Shown: piece after piece, positions 8,310 through 17,361 of the stretch
Layout of the letters: every line of letters begins with the position of its first letter
Position numbering within the stretch: the stretch's first letter is position 1
Program-made: the position numbers and the translations under genes
Notes under the pieces: generated by a model
What the model was told of the DNA's origin: nothing
Databases searched by the model: none
The model's input: the letters and a program-made list of their open reading frames with translations, nothing else
Virus record (IMG/VR): IMGVR_UViG_3300047560_002848
Location: 1 to 24,635 of that record
Strand: one strand, 5' to 3'
From: a virus
Length of the DNA stretch: 24,635 nucleotides

Positions 8310-11300
8310 TGGAAGTAGTAGACGTAAAGTATATAGGATCTAATGACCAGTATCAAACATATTCTCCGCAGGATATGTCTTTGATTAATACTGTTACGGT
8401 TACAGGTACGTACGGTGCACCAAGCGACTATATTGAATATTTTATTAAGGACTTAAATGGTACTGTTTTAAGTAGTAACTACTATGCTAGTCAATATACT
8501 ATCGGTAGTAATTTAAATCCTACTAACGGTATTACAACTCAAATCTACTTAGACCCTGAAAAAGATGCAAGAACTGCAGGTTATAACAGAGGTTCAGTAA
8601 ATTTAAAGTATAACTTTTTCTCAAAACAACTTGCTTCTTCTCCAAATCCAACAGAGAATTTCTGGATTAAAGAGATTTCTACTTCAAGAACAGAGGTAAA
8701 AGCTGCAAGACAAGACTTATCTAATACACAATTATCATCTGCATTTACAGTATTTAATGCTGTACTTGCTGCCGATCCTTACTATCCTTCTTTCTATTTG
8801 AACTTTGGTTCAGATATTCAAGTTATTGCAATTAATGCAGTATACGTAGAAGAAGAAGGAAGCGGATATGTAATTTTTAAATTATACGAACCATTACCTA
8901 TTGAGTTTGACACTAAGTCAACTTTCTGGGTTGTTACTGAAGTAGCAGATCCTGCTGAATTTAATGTTGCAGTTAATGTTACTCCAGAAACTGTATTAGA
9001 TTCTACACCAGTACAAGGTCCAAACTTTAAAATACCGGTAAAAGATAAAATAAATCAGACTACACCTTATTACAATTATACTAACCTCTTATTAACCTCT
9101 GTAACATCTTCTTATCAACAGTTAAAGTCTTTGATGCAAGAAAAAGGCATTCAAATTAACGTTGATTATAGTGATTTTTCGAACTTTATACACTTCTCTT
9201 CTGCTACAGAGAGATTATATAACTTCGTCTACAAACTACAACTTATTGAGTCTGCTTCTGTCGGCTTAACTGAAACTAATACAGATACAGCTAAAGTACT
9301 TTTACAAAAACAAATAGATAATACCATTACTAACTTTGATGGTTATGAGTATTATTTATACTTCAACTCCTCCTCAACAGCATGGCCTAAGCAAACAGAA
9401 ACACAGCCTTACGAGTTGTATTCTGTAACTTCTTCTCAAGCTGTTAACTGGTTAGGTAGTACAGATATTACACCTAATGCAGCTACGATGAGTATGTATT
9501 TCTCTTCATCGTACTACGATGATCAGAATAAAGACTTATTAATACATTCTATACCAGGATATCTTTCAGAAGATCCTGCTAACACTCCATATCTTGTTTT
9601 CTTAAACATGATAGGACAGCATTTTGATAACATTTGGATTTACTTAAAGGACGTAACTAACCACTACTCTGCAGAAAATAATCCATTTGTAGGTATATCA
9701 ATGGATCAAGTATCTGATGCATTAAGAAGCTTTGGTATACAGTTATACACTAATACAAGTATTACAGATAATATCTACTATTCTTTATTAGGTATTAATC
9801 AAACTGGATCTGCTTTACCTGTTACCTCTAGTGCTTATTCTACACCAGTAGAAGCTAGCAGTAGTTTATATCCTTTATCAGGTAGTAGTTATTTGAGTGC
9901 TTCTTTATTATTACCTCCATTTGCAGAAGAGAAGATTAACAAGTATGTTATTACCTTTATAACAGGATCTAACGGTCAAGCTTTTGAAACTTTACCTTCT
10001 TCACAAATACAAGACGAAGTTTATAAGCGTATTTATCACAATTTACCTTATTTGTTAAAGACAAGAGGTACAGAAAGAGGTGTAAAAGCTTTAGTAACTA
10101 CATTTGGTATTCCTGATGATATTTTAAGTATACACGAGTACGGAGGTTATAATTACTATCAAGTACCGGGTATTCAAGAAATTAGTAATACAAGAATCTT
10201 AACAGGAAGTGTAGCAAGTATTTCAAGTAGTTTATTATCACCTTATACAACTACTCAATACTACGAATATACTTTAGAAAAGACCGCTAACGACGTAGAA
10301 GTAGCTTTCTCTCCTGCAGATTCTATCAACGCAAGTATTACTTCTTCAGGTTTTATTACCTCCTCTTTACAGCCAGGCTACTTCAATATTATGCAATATA
10401 TTGGAGCACCTAACTTACAATATTCAAGTTCATATACACCACTTGTTGCTTTAGCTGACAATTATTTTGCTGCTGAATATACAAGCAAGTACAATGTTTG
10501 GGACTTTATTAGAGTGATAAAGTACTACAATAACTCTCTATTCAAAATGTTGAGAGATTGGGTACCTGCAAGAAGCTCTGCCGATACAGGTATTGTTATT
10601 AAGTCTCACATGCTTGAGAGAAACAAGTATCCAAGACACGAACCTACATTTGTACAATTAACAGGTTCAGCAAACTACGACTTATTAGCAGTAACAGGAT
10701 CAAGTGGAGGTTCAGTAATAAAGAGCACTTCTTACATAGAAGCTATTCCGGTACAATACCAATCTAACTCAGTATATCTTTCAACTGCTCCAGGACTTGT
10801 ATATGTAACTTCCTCCAATAATATACAGAAATTCACAGGGGAATTTAGTGGGAGTACTATCGTAACAGATGTTAATACCTTTACGCAAGATTCAATATCT
10901 TCCTACGTATATCCCTGGACTTCTTCTGTAGCTCCATCAGAACATGGCGGTACAAATATTATATTTACAACGTATTCTGTAAGCCCTGTTATTAATAACG
11001 TTACAGGAGCTGTTATATCTCAAAGATTTTTAGACTTAGACTTTAACGGTAGTCAACTTGTAGCAACTAACTACGGATTGGTTACACAGTCTTTATCTCA
11101 GAGCTTGGTAATTGGACCAATATCTCAGAGTTTACAACCTTATTCTCAGTACGCACAGTTACAAGATTATAACTATAACTTACCTTCAACAGTAGCTATT
11201 AGATATAGTGGATCTTATTTATCAGGATTATACTATAATACACAGAGTATTGGAGATATTTCTTACGGAACTGACCCTGTAATTAACTATTATAGTGATA

Positions 11301-13141
11301 AATTAGGATTCTTTACTCAAGTTCAGACAAGTTCTTTCTTACCTGGAAGAGTAAATGCTACATTAGGCTACCTTGCTGACGTATCTGGCGGTTTATTTGA
11401 GCTAAATCAGAACAATAAACACTGGACTGACGTTCAAAACATCTTTGTAGCCGGTACTACTTTGACTGTTAAGCAGTTTGATAACAAAAAATACAGTAAT
11501 CAAGTTACTACAGACGGTATAAAAACCATTTATAACAGCGGATATTCTTATACTCCTCAATTATACTTCTTATCTGGATCTGATCAAAAGGTTTATTTCC
11601 AAGATAACGGAGGTACATCTGTAGGAACAGGCTTTACAGCGGTGAATAGCTTACTTGCTAATGCTTATATTAGTGGATCTTCAGGAGGCGGAGATGCATA
11701 CCCTGTTACTTTGATAACACCAGCAACAAGAGTAGGATCTATTTACAGAATATTTAATAGTCAGACAGGTGGCGGAACAGGATTTACCGCCGGTACTTTA
11801 ACTACTACACCGAGTTACATACCTACTGTCTCAGAAAACTTAGTATTTAACGCATCTTTCAATATTAATTTAGCATTTCAATCTGTTCCTCAAACTGGAG
11901 AATACACTTTCAGAATTATGAACGGATCTGATATATTAGCAAGTCAAGTACAGTCTTTTACTACTAGTACTAACCCTGCTACCAACGCTTCTGGTATAGC
12001 TACCACAAGTGGACCTGGAGTTTTAACTGGTCCAATATCAGGAACAAGCACTGTTACACTTACAGGACCTATTAACGTATATGTAAAAGCTACAACAGCA
12101 ACAGTTACTTACGTTCCGGCTTATGGACAATACGTACTTTCATATAGCACTGCAGGAACTGCCGTACCTTACGGTATTGCAACTGGAGAAACAGTAGTAT
12201 TTAAGCAGTATCAACCTACTTATTTAGGAAACCCAGTCGGAGGAACTGTATGGGCAGTATATTCTGATACTACTGCAGGACAATTATTCTTACAATGGGG
12301 TAATAGCGGCGGTAATAACGGATGGTTTCAAAGTTTTGATCCAGGAACTGCCGGTACAGATAATCTTACAGGAACTTTAAGCTTTAATTTAGCAACTATA
12401 CCTCAATCTTTCAATTCTAGCGATAATATTACTTTCCAATTGACTCAAAGTCAGATGACTACTGCTAATTTTACTGCTAGTTTGAGTGCTGGTAGCTTAG
12501 CGGCGGTAGTTCAAACGAGTGCACAAGGTAACTATCCTTATGCAACTGCAAGTATATCATTAAATCCAAACGGATGGTATATTGATAATATCGTTACATC
12601 TTCTTTATTAAGCGATGCAAGTGATTTAACCTTTACTACTAACTTATCACAGTTTTTCCAATATCAACAAGTACCTGGTTTTATATCTGCTTCTAATGGA
12701 ACTCAAGTAGCAATTACTAGTAGCTTGTATGCAGCTTATGGAGACATAAACTACACTTTAAATCCAGCATTTGGCGATAAATTAGTGATGAGCGATTTCG
12801 GAGGTAACATACAAGATTTAAACGTTGTAACTGCTTCTTACAGTTCAAGCACTAAGAAATTAAAAGTAACAGTAGCACCTCAAATTACAGGAGATTGGCA
12901 GACAAATCCTAAGTTAATCTACAGATTCTTGTTGTTAAAACGCTATGAGAATGAACAAAATGTGATTTTAACTTTCAATAAAGCACCTGGCCCAACTTCC
13001 TATGGATTTATCATACCAGATACTATTAATCCATCGGTGACTGCTAACATCAATGCTTTACAGGCTGCTGTACAATCACAATTATTATCAAACCAATCAA
13101 TACCTTCTATTGATACCATAAATGGAGGAACTTTTAACTAA
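8309..13141 (+). CDS. Very large baseplate protein with gpI / gp7-like segment
   Basis: This is a 1610-residue protein. Residues about 539-613 contain the segment QDEVYKRIYHNLPYLLKTRG followed by TERGVKALVTTFGIPDDILS and IHEYGG. This is the pattern of the P2 tail protein I family (R.yhnLP.l.k..GT...l...fG.....i.E), which is also embedded in T4 gp7, the wedge-initiating protein. A helix-rich region with IIGQHFDNIWIYLK-like residues lies just before it (about 429-448). Beta-rich Ser/Thr/Tyr/Gly segments fill residues 620-1600, including probable Ig-like stretches near 1180-1260. T4 gp7 is about 1030 residues, so this protein is considerably longer. It follows gp6, as gp7 does in T4. The wedge role is likely; the extra C-terminal half may reach out towards fibres. 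Confidence 0.65.
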   Translation: MEVVDVKYIGSNDQYQTYSPQDMSLINTVTVTGTYGAPSDYIEYFIKDLNGTVLSSNYYASQYTIGSNLNPTNGITTQIYLDPEKDARTAGYNRGSVNLKYNFFSKQLASSPNPTENFWIKEISTSRTEVKAARQDLSNTQLSSAFTVFNAVLAADPYYPSFYLNFGSDIQVIAINAVYVEEEGSGYVIFKLYEPLPIEFDTKSTFWVVTEVADPAEFNVAVNVTPETVLDSTPVQGPNFKIPVKDKINQTTPYYNYTNLLLTSVTSSYQQLKSLMQEKGIQINVDYSDFSNFIHFSSATERLYNFVYKLQLIESASVGLTETNTDTAKVLLQKQIDNTITNFDGYEYYLYFNSSSTAWPKQTETQPYELYSVTSSQAVNWLGSTDITPNAATMSMYFSSSYYDDQNKDLLIHSIPGYLSEDPANTPYLVFLNMIGQHFDNIWIYLKDVTNHYSAENNPFVGISMDQVSDALRSFGIQLYTNTSITDNIYYSLLGINQTGSALPVTSSAYSTPVEASSSLYPLSGSSYLSASLLLPPFAEEKINKYVITFITGSNGQAFETLPSSQIQDEVYKRIYHNLPYLLKTRGTERGVKALVTTFGIPDDILSIHEYGGYNYYQVPGIQEISNTRILTGSVASISSSLLSPYTTTQYYEYTLEKTANDVEVAFSPADSINASITSSGFITSSLQPGYFNIMQYIGAPNLQYSSSYTPLVALADNYFAAEYTSKYNVWDFIRVIKYYNNSLFKMLRDWVPARSSADTGIVIKSHMLERNKYPRHEPTFVQLTGSANYDLLAVTGSSGGSVIKSTSYIEAIPVQYQSNSVYLSTAPGLVYVTSSNNIQKFTGEFSGSTIVTDVNTFTQDSISSYVYPWTSSVAPSEHGGTNIIFTTYSVSPVINNVTGAVISQRFLDLDFNGSQLVATNYGLVTQSLSQSLVIGPISQSLQPYSQYAQLQDYNYNLPSTVAIRYSGSYLSGLYYNTQSIGDISYGTDPVINYYSDKLGFFTQVQTSSFLPGRVNATLGYLADVSGGLFELNQNNKHWTDVQNIFVAGTTLTVKQFDNKKYSNQVTTDGIKTIYNSGYSYTPQLYFLSGSDQKVYFQDNGGTSVGTGFTAVNSLLANAYISGSSGGGDAYPVTLITPATRVGSIYRIFNSQTGGGTGFTAGTLTTTPSYIPTVSENLVFNASFNINLAFQSVPQTGEYTFRIMNGSDILASQVQSFTTSTNPATNASGIATTSGPGVLTGPISGTSTVTLTGPINVYVKATTATVTYVPAYGQYVLSYSTAGTAVPYGIATGETVVFKQYQPTYLGNPVGGTVWAVYSDTTAGQLFLQWGNSGGNNGWFQSFDPGTAGTDNLTGTLSFNLATIPQSFNSSDNITFQLTQSQMTTANFTASLSAGSLAAVVQTSAQGNYPYATASISLNPNGWYIDNIVTSSLLSDASDLTFTTNLSQFFQYQQVPGFISASNGTQVAITSSLYAAYGDINYTLNPAFGDKLVMSDFGGNIQDLNVVTASYSSSTKKLKVTVAPQITGDWQTNPKLIYRFLLLKRYENEQNVILTFNKAPGPTSYGFIIPDTINPSVTANINALQAAVQSQLLSNQSIPSIDTINGGTFN

Positions 13142-13146
13142 TTCAA

Positions 13147-13159
13147 ATATTTATAAAGA
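13147..13159 (+). promoter_or_regulatory. Candidate late-type promoter before gene 13175
   Basis: In the 33-nt gap between 13141 and 13175, the box TATAAAGA (13152-13159) matches the T4 late-promoter consensus TATAAATA at 7 of 8 positions. It sits 15 nt before the ATG. It overlaps the 10-mer ATATTTATAA that is also found at 3899. AT-rich DNA produces such boxes by chance, so this is only a candidate, but the gap is one of the few large ones and could start a new transcript for the fibre genes. Confidence 0.3.
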
Positions 13160-13174
13160 GAAAAACAGTAAAAT

Positions 13175-13840
13175 ATGGGATATTTAAATAATACGTCAGT
13201 TGTTGTAGACGCTATTTTAACCGACAAAGGAAGACAGTTGCTTGCACAAAACGACGGATCTTTCCAAATTACACAATTTTCATTGTCTGATGACGAGGTA
13301 GACTACACTTTGTACAACCCAAATCATCCTTCAGGCTCAGCTTTTTATGGCGAAGCTATTGAAAACATGCCAATTATTCAGGCTTTCCCTGAATCTAACG
13401 AAATTATGAAGTATAAGTTGATCACTTTACCAAGAGGAACAGCTAAACTTCCAGTAGTTACTGTTGGTTACTCAACAATCGTATTGAAGCAAGGTTCTTC
13501 ACTTTCTCTTACACCTCAAACATTGAATTATTTGGGTGCAACTTCAACTTTCGAGCAATCTGGCTACGTTGCAACAATAGGAGACGTTAGAACAATGTCT
13601 GCATTCAACGGTGTCGGTATTAATACTCCAAATGCAACTGCATTAAACGCTACAGGCACAATTACAGTAGGTACAAACGTATCAAAAACTGTTATTGGTA
13701 CTTCAATTAACTTAACAGCAACTACTGTAAATACATTGTTCGGTACTAATACGACTTTATACACAACATTAACTATTGTGGGTCGTGATTCAGGTGCGAG
13801 ATTATTCATCCCAGTTCAAATTACTCAAGTAACACAATAA
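13175..13840 (+). CDS. Virion structural protein of unknown function (MGYLNNT family)
   Basis: This 221-residue protein has an N-terminal domain (about 1-115) with the sequence VVVDAILTDKGRQLLAQNDG, then FQITQFSLSDDEVDYTLYNP, then FYGEAIENMPIIQAFPESN. A proline-containing stretch (LITLPRGTAKLPV) leads into a Thr-rich beta C-terminus (about 145-221) resembling an Ig-like fold. I recall similar N-termini in environmental contractile phages, without a known function; this is memory, not a search. Leu is coded by TTG unusually often (8 of about 19), whereas neighbours prefer TTA, which may reflect high expression. The neighbouring gene starts 4 nt after its stop. A role in the outer baseplate or neck is possible. 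Confidence 0.7.
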   Translation: MGYLNNTSVVVDAILTDKGRQLLAQNDGSFQITQFSLSDDEVDYTLYNPNHPSGSAFYGEAIENMPIIQAFPESNEIMKYKLITLPRGTAKLPVVTVGYSTIVLKQGSSLSLTPQTLNYLGATSTFEQSGYVATIGDVRTMSAFNGVGINTPNATALNATGTITVGTNVSKTVIGTSINLTATTVNTLFGTNTTLYTTLTIVGRDSGARLFIPVQITQVTQ

Positions 13841-13844
13841 GAAT

Positions 13845-14930
13845 ATGTCATTCACACAATTAAATCCATCAGATTTCGTAGTTAGTTCCGATTCAGTAAC
13901 AGCTCCAGCTTGGAGTTCTAACGTACCGGTACTTTCTTCTTTCTATACAGCTTCATTAGCAGCTACTACTACAATAAGTGCAGGTGCTTATTACTTAAAT
14001 GTGTATCAAGCAGCAGTAGGAACAACATCAGCAGCAGTTCAATTTGCAATCGCTTATGGTAATGCACAGGGATCAGGTTCTAGATGGCTTAACGCTTTAG
14101 TACCAGGTGTATCTCCTTCATTAACTACCTACAATCAATATGCAACTTTAGTATATGGACCGGAAATTTCTGGTTCTCAAGGTTTTAACTTCGGTGGAAC
14201 TGCTACAAATGCACCAGATATCTTTGCTCTTAACGTAGATAGAAATAGATACAAGGAGAGCTTAATGCCAGGTACATTTAATATCAGCATTTCTGGTTCT
14301 GGAGGTAAGATTACATTATGTGATAACAGTAACGATGTATCTACAGTAACTTATTTAGACTGTGGTAGAGTATTTAACCTTGTTTCTGGTTCTTACGGTA
14401 AAGCAGTTGGTATTACACCAGTAGGTGGTATCGCTCCAGGCTATACAGTTTCTGGTTCTTACGGTTTATTCTTACCAGATATCGGTACAATTATCTTAAA
14501 TCCAAGTGCTCTTGCTTTAGGACCTACTTACGGAGGTATTAACTTAACAGTAGATCGTCAAAACTACGGTAGTGGTTCTTATACCTTGAACGCTTCTGCT
14601 TCTTATACGTCCAATAACAACACTATTTTGTATCAAGCAATTTCTAGAAGTGCAAACTTCCAGTTAAATTCTCAAGAAACTATTTCTTCAGATTATGTGT
14701 TTGTAAGAGTAGGTAATTCTGATTACAATTACTCAACAAATCCAACATTTACTTCTGGTTCTACAGGTGCTGTATTATATCAAACAATGATCTACAGTCC
14801 TCAAACATACGTAACAACAGTTGGTTTATATAATAGTAACAGTGAATTATTAGCAGTAGCTAAATTATCACAAGCCTTAGTTAAAGACTTTACAAAAGAA
14901 GCATTAATTAGAGTTAAGTTAGATTGGTAA
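13845..14930 (+). CDS. Virion structural protein of unknown function, beta-rich
   Basis: This is a 361-residue protein. The N-terminal part (about 1-135) is Ser/Ala/Thr-rich beta structure with an aromatic-rich segment. The central motif LNVDRNRYKESLMPGTFNIS (about 129-148) is followed by VSTVTYLDCGRVFNLVSGSY and GYTVSGSYGLFLPDIG. The C-terminal segment has SSDYVFVRVGNSDYNYSTNP, then TYVTTVGLYNSNSELLAVAK and FTKEALIRVKLDW. The end of the protein, an 'AKLSQ.L.KDFTKEAL.RVKLD' pattern, is reminiscent of conserved structural proteins in environmental myoviruses; I recall this without a search. It sits between the 221-residue protein and the first fibre protein, so it is probably a fibre-attachment or baseplate-peripheral protein. 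No enzyme motif is visible. Confidence 0.7.
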   Translation: MSFTQLNPSDFVVSSDSVTAPAWSSNVPVLSSFYTASLAATTTISAGAYYLNVYQAAVGTTSAAVQFAIAYGNAQGSGSRWLNALVPGVSPSLTTYNQYATLVYGPEISGSQGFNFGGTATNAPDIFALNVDRNRYKESLMPGTFNISISGSGGKITLCDNSNDVSTVTYLDCGRVFNLVSGSYGKAVGITPVGGIAPGYTVSGSYGLFLPDIGTIILNPSALALGPTYGGINLTVDRQNYGSGSYTLNASASYTSNNNTILYQAISRSANFQLNSQETISSDYVFVRVGNSDYNYSTNPTFTSGSTGAVLYQTMIYSPQTYVTTVGLYNSNSELLAVAKLSQALVKDFTKEALIRVKLDW

Positions 14931-14942
14931 TAAAATAAAACA

Positions 14943-16496
14943 ATGAGTAGAGCATCAAATAGTCTTAAAGTTACTGATGTTACGGCTACTCCCATTAAAC
15001 TTAAATACTCCGCTTCTTATAGTAATACTACTATATGCGATTCGGGCATTTATGCACAAAGTGGGTTGAATGGCCCCGTTACAGTCACTGGATCAATACC
15101 GCAAAGAACATTGCGTTACTGGTCCATTAGGCATTTGTTCTATTCTAACTTCTTAACTGGTAGTTATTTAACTACTACTTCTAGCTTCGATAACTTCTTA
15201 CAATCGACAGCTGCATCTGGAACTTTAGAGAATGACAACGTACTATCTTCTTCGGCGGATGTTCGTTATTTTCCTACAGAATCTAATGCAAAAATCAAAA
15301 TTATTAATATTCCTAAAAGCAGTTTTGGAGAGAAGACTTCTAGAAAAAGCTTCTTTTTAGAATCTGCTGACGGAACTAGCTATCAATTAGTTGATGACGG
15401 AAACGGTAACATTATCGACGTCTTTAACGATGATGTCCATGTAGGGAATATCATTTATGCACAGGGATTTGTGATTATTACCAATCCAGATTACTATTGT
15501 GCAATGGATGGCGGTCCTTTTACTTTTCCCAAGTCTTATGTATTCGACGTAACAGAGTCGGTTAAGTCATTTAACCCAATAACAGACGCACAGCCAGATT
15601 GTGCTCCTGTAGATGCAACGACTGTTGCTCTTTTACCTTACCCTGGATATCAATTTCCAAGTTCTAGTATCGCTACAAACGGTACTGTCACACTTAGTGA
15701 ATCAGATTCATTAACAAATATTGTTGGTACTTATAAAGATTATTATACAGTTGAATCTACTTACTGCGCATCATCAGATAAGCAGCCAATAACGGTTCAA
15801 ATTGTAGATTGTTCAGTTAGAAACTTAACAGCAACAGCTTTAAGTTGTAGTATTAATGGAATTGTTCTAACTTATATTCCACCACCTACTGCAACACCAA
15901 CACCAACATCTACACCTACACCTTCTGCTACACCATCACCAACTCCAACACCTTCTGCTACACCAACAGCAACTCCAACGCCTACTCCATTACCTCCGAC
16001 AGCTACTCCAACTCCAACACCGTCTGCTACTCCAACTGCAGGTCCAACATTAACACCAACTCCTACTGTGAGTCCTACACCAACTCCAGTACCTGTTGCA
16101 TTCTCTTTAGCAAATGATTGTGATACTAACACCGTTAGAGTATACAACATGTTAAACGGTAGCGGTCAATACGAAGGCACTACTGTCTACTTCAGTGAAG
16201 CTGAAGCATTGGGCGGATTGTTCTTTGACGTACCTCCTACGGATGTAACTTCTGGATACTATACAAGTAGAAGCGGTTATGCAGCTGGCGTGACAATGTA
16301 TGTAGCAGTTAGAGACAAGCTTAATCCAAGTAATGTAACTGTTAACTCGATTGTATTAGCTGCTTGTCCTACACCAACACCTACTCCAACAGTACCTCCA
16401 GGCGATTTATACACAGCAACAATAATATTAAACTTTGTTCCAACATCGCAGATTGTAAGTAGCGGTTGTGAAGCTTATACAAACTGTACTTGGTAA
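14943..16496 (+). CDS. Probable fibre/adhesion protein with Thr/Pro-rich linker
   Basis: This 517-residue protein has four parts. Residues about 1-310 are a structural domain with [19 protein letters not shown], then [20 protein letters not shown] and [31 protein letters not shown], which look like an attachment domain. Residues about 313-384 are a mucin-like Thr/Pro/Ser/Ala linker. Residues about 385-475 are a beta module ending in Cys ([14 protein letters not shown] ... IVLAAC). A short TPTPTP linker and only about 30 further residues (ending [12 protein letters not shown]) follow. The leader (TAAAATAAAACA) is A-rich without a Shine-Dalgarno sequence. The N-terminal part probably binds the baseplate, with the outer modules as adhesins. 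The short C-terminal end looks unfinished compared with the modules of the 1359-residue protein. Confidence 0.65.
   Translation: MSRASNSLKVTDVTATPIKLKYSASYSNTTICDSGIYAQSGLNGPVTVTGSIPQRTLRYWSIRHLFYSNFLTGSYLTTTSSFDNFLQSTAASGTLENDNVLSSSADVRYFPTESNAKIKIINIPKSSFGEKTSRKSFFLESADGTSYQLVDDGNGNIIDVFNDDVHVGNIIYAQGFVIITNPDYYCAMDGGPFTFPKSYVFDVTESVKSFNPITDAQPDCAPVDATTVALLPYPGYQFPSSSIATNGTVTLSESDSLTNIVGTYKDYYTVESTYCASSDKQPITVQIVDCSVRNLTATALSCSINGIVLTYIPPPTATPTPTSTPTPSATPSPTPTPSATPTATPTPTPLPPTATPTPTPSATPTAGPTLTPTPTVSPTPTPVPVAFSLANDCDTNTVRVYNMLNGSGQYEGTTVYFSEAEALGGLFFDVPPTDVTSGYYTSRSGYAAGVTMYVAVRDKLNPSNVTVNSIVLAACPTPTPTPTVPPGDLYTATIILNFVPTSQIVSSGCEAYTNCTW
15879..16094 (+). repeat. Thr/Pro-rich linker tract, first fibre gene
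   Basis: A 216-nt tract of CCN-ACN-type hexamers encodes about 72 residues of Pro-Thr pairs with scattered Ser, Ala, Leu and Val. Synonymous codons are mixed (CCA, CCT, CCG; ACA, ACT, ACG), so selection on the protein, not only DNA slippage, keeps it. A short second linker of the same type lies at 16368-16403. The antisense strand shows an open VGVG-type frame here as a by-product. Confidence 0.85.
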
Positions 16497-16510
16497 TAAA
16501 CTAAAAGATT

Positions 16511-17032
16511 ATGGCATATCCATGTGACAAATATACATACTACTACCAAAACACTCTAACTCCTGGAACAGGGCTGTTAAACCAATCCTTCTATGTAGGC
16601 TCAAATGGCGGTGCAGTTCAAGACGGATACTATAGTGATGGGTCTTACGTATACACTGTCGTAGGTGGCATAGTAACAAGCGTAGTGACAGTAGGAGATT
16701 GCGGCAGTATTCCAACACCAGAACCAATACAGTACTACGAATATAACTTTGCTTTTGCAGCTAATGCAGTACTTGCCTGTACTAAAGGTACAGATCCTGG
16801 ACAATTAACTACATTATATAGTAATGCTAATACTTCAGACTTGTACGGACCAAGCGGAATTGTAAACTATTCACCTCAATCTGACGTATATACTTTTGGA
16901 TACTATCTGTATACCGATACTGGATTATCTAGCGCTGTAAGTAACGGATATTATTCAGATGGAGTATATTATTTCAGAGTAAACGGAAGTGGTGCAACAG
17001 CAGGATTAATAACAGCAGCAGGATATTGTTAA
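16511..17032 (+). CDS. Small fibre protein made of two Cys-bounded YYSDG modules
   Basis: This 173-residue protein has two related beta modules. The first spans about residues 5-67: it starts PCDKYTYYYQN, carries DGYYSDG (16622-16642) and ends VVTVGDC. After a short PTPEPIQ link, the second spans about 75-173: it starts with an ACTKG-type Cys, carries NGYYSDG (16943-16963) and ends LITAAGYC. Each begins near a Cys and closes with a Cys, suggesting a disulfide that staples module ends. The same signature recurs in the 1359-residue protein. The A-rich leader lacks a Shine-Dalgarno sequence. It is probably a fibre tip or accessory adhesin in the same transcript as its neighbours. No family name can be assigned. 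Confidence 0.7.
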   Translation: MAYPCDKYTYYYQNTLTPGTGLLNQSFYVGSNGGAVQDGYYSDGSYVYTVVGGIVTSVVTVGDCGSIPTPEPIQYYEYNFAFAANAVLACTKGTDPGQLTTLYSNANTSDLYGPSGIVNYSPQSDVYTFGYYLYTDTGLSSAVSNGYYSDGVYYFRVNGSGATAGLITAAGYC

Positions 17033-17058
17033 CGATAAAACTATTTATATAAAATAAA

Positions 17059-17316
17059 ATGACGTTTCCTTATAAAATACAATGTACATCGGTTGGAGTA
17101 AGCACAGACTTATTTACCATCATGTATAGTATTGTAGGAAGCTCTACATTATACGTAGCAGGCGCACCTTGCGGTGGAGGAGAAGCAACGCTTATTACCG
17201 GAGCTCAATTAATAAGTGGGTTTACAGCTTTATTTCCTGCAAACGTAGGAACCGTTTACGTATATAATATCGGAGGAGATTGTGTAGATAAATTTACAGC
17301 TGTAACAATAGCTTAA
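17059..17316 (+). CDS. Small protein resembling the N-terminal domain of the 1359-residue fibre
   Basis: This 85-residue protein aligns by eye with residues about 5-80 of the following fibre gene: YKIQCTSVGVSTDLFTIMYS against [20 protein letters not shown], and LISGFTALFPANVGTVYVYN against [20 protein letters not shown]. Both end shortly after a Cys-containing segment (GGDCVDKF and SGFCNCF). It is predicted all-beta. This looks like a paralogue of the fibre's N-terminal domain kept as a separate gene. It could cap a fibre, compete for the same baseplate socket, or be a remnant of an older fibre. The leader is A-rich (TTTATATAAAATAAA). Confidence 0.7.
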   Translation: MTFPYKIQCTSVGVSTDLFTIMYSIVGSSTLYVAGAPCGGGEATLITGAQLISGFTALFPANVGTVYVYNIGGDCVDKFTAVTIA

Positions 17317-17324
17317 AATTAAAT

Positions 17325-17332
17325 TATAAATA
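17325..17332 (+). promoter_or_regulatory. Candidate T4-type late promoter before the 1359-residue fibre gene
   Basis: An exact TATAAATA box, the T4 late-promoter consensus, lies in the 45-nt gap before the gene at 17362 and ends 29 nt before the ATG. That spacing allows a transcription start and a short A-rich leader. The same 8-mer also occurs inside the gp6-like gene (6452-6459), so chance matches exist in this AT-rich sequence. Position in a gap raises its weight, but it remains a candidate. Confidence 0.4.
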
Positions 17333-17361
17333 AAGGATATATAACAAGAGATTAGATAAAA

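Noticed and set aside
15872-16150. Antisense open frame encoding VGVGVG-like protein
   Set aside because: It is the complement of the CCN-ACN linker tract; the repeat has no stop codons on the other strand by composition. It has no leader of its own. The same applies to 20058-20255.
16482-16530. Programmed or erroneous frameshift joining the 517- and 173-residue proteins
   Set aside because: Two consecutive in-frame TAA stops follow the first gene, no slippery sequence is seen, and the second gene has its own A-rich leader and ATG.
16509-16804. Two minus-strand open frames over the 173-residue gene
   Set aside because: They overlap a well-supported + strand gene with module repeats, and no other gene of the window is on the minus strand.
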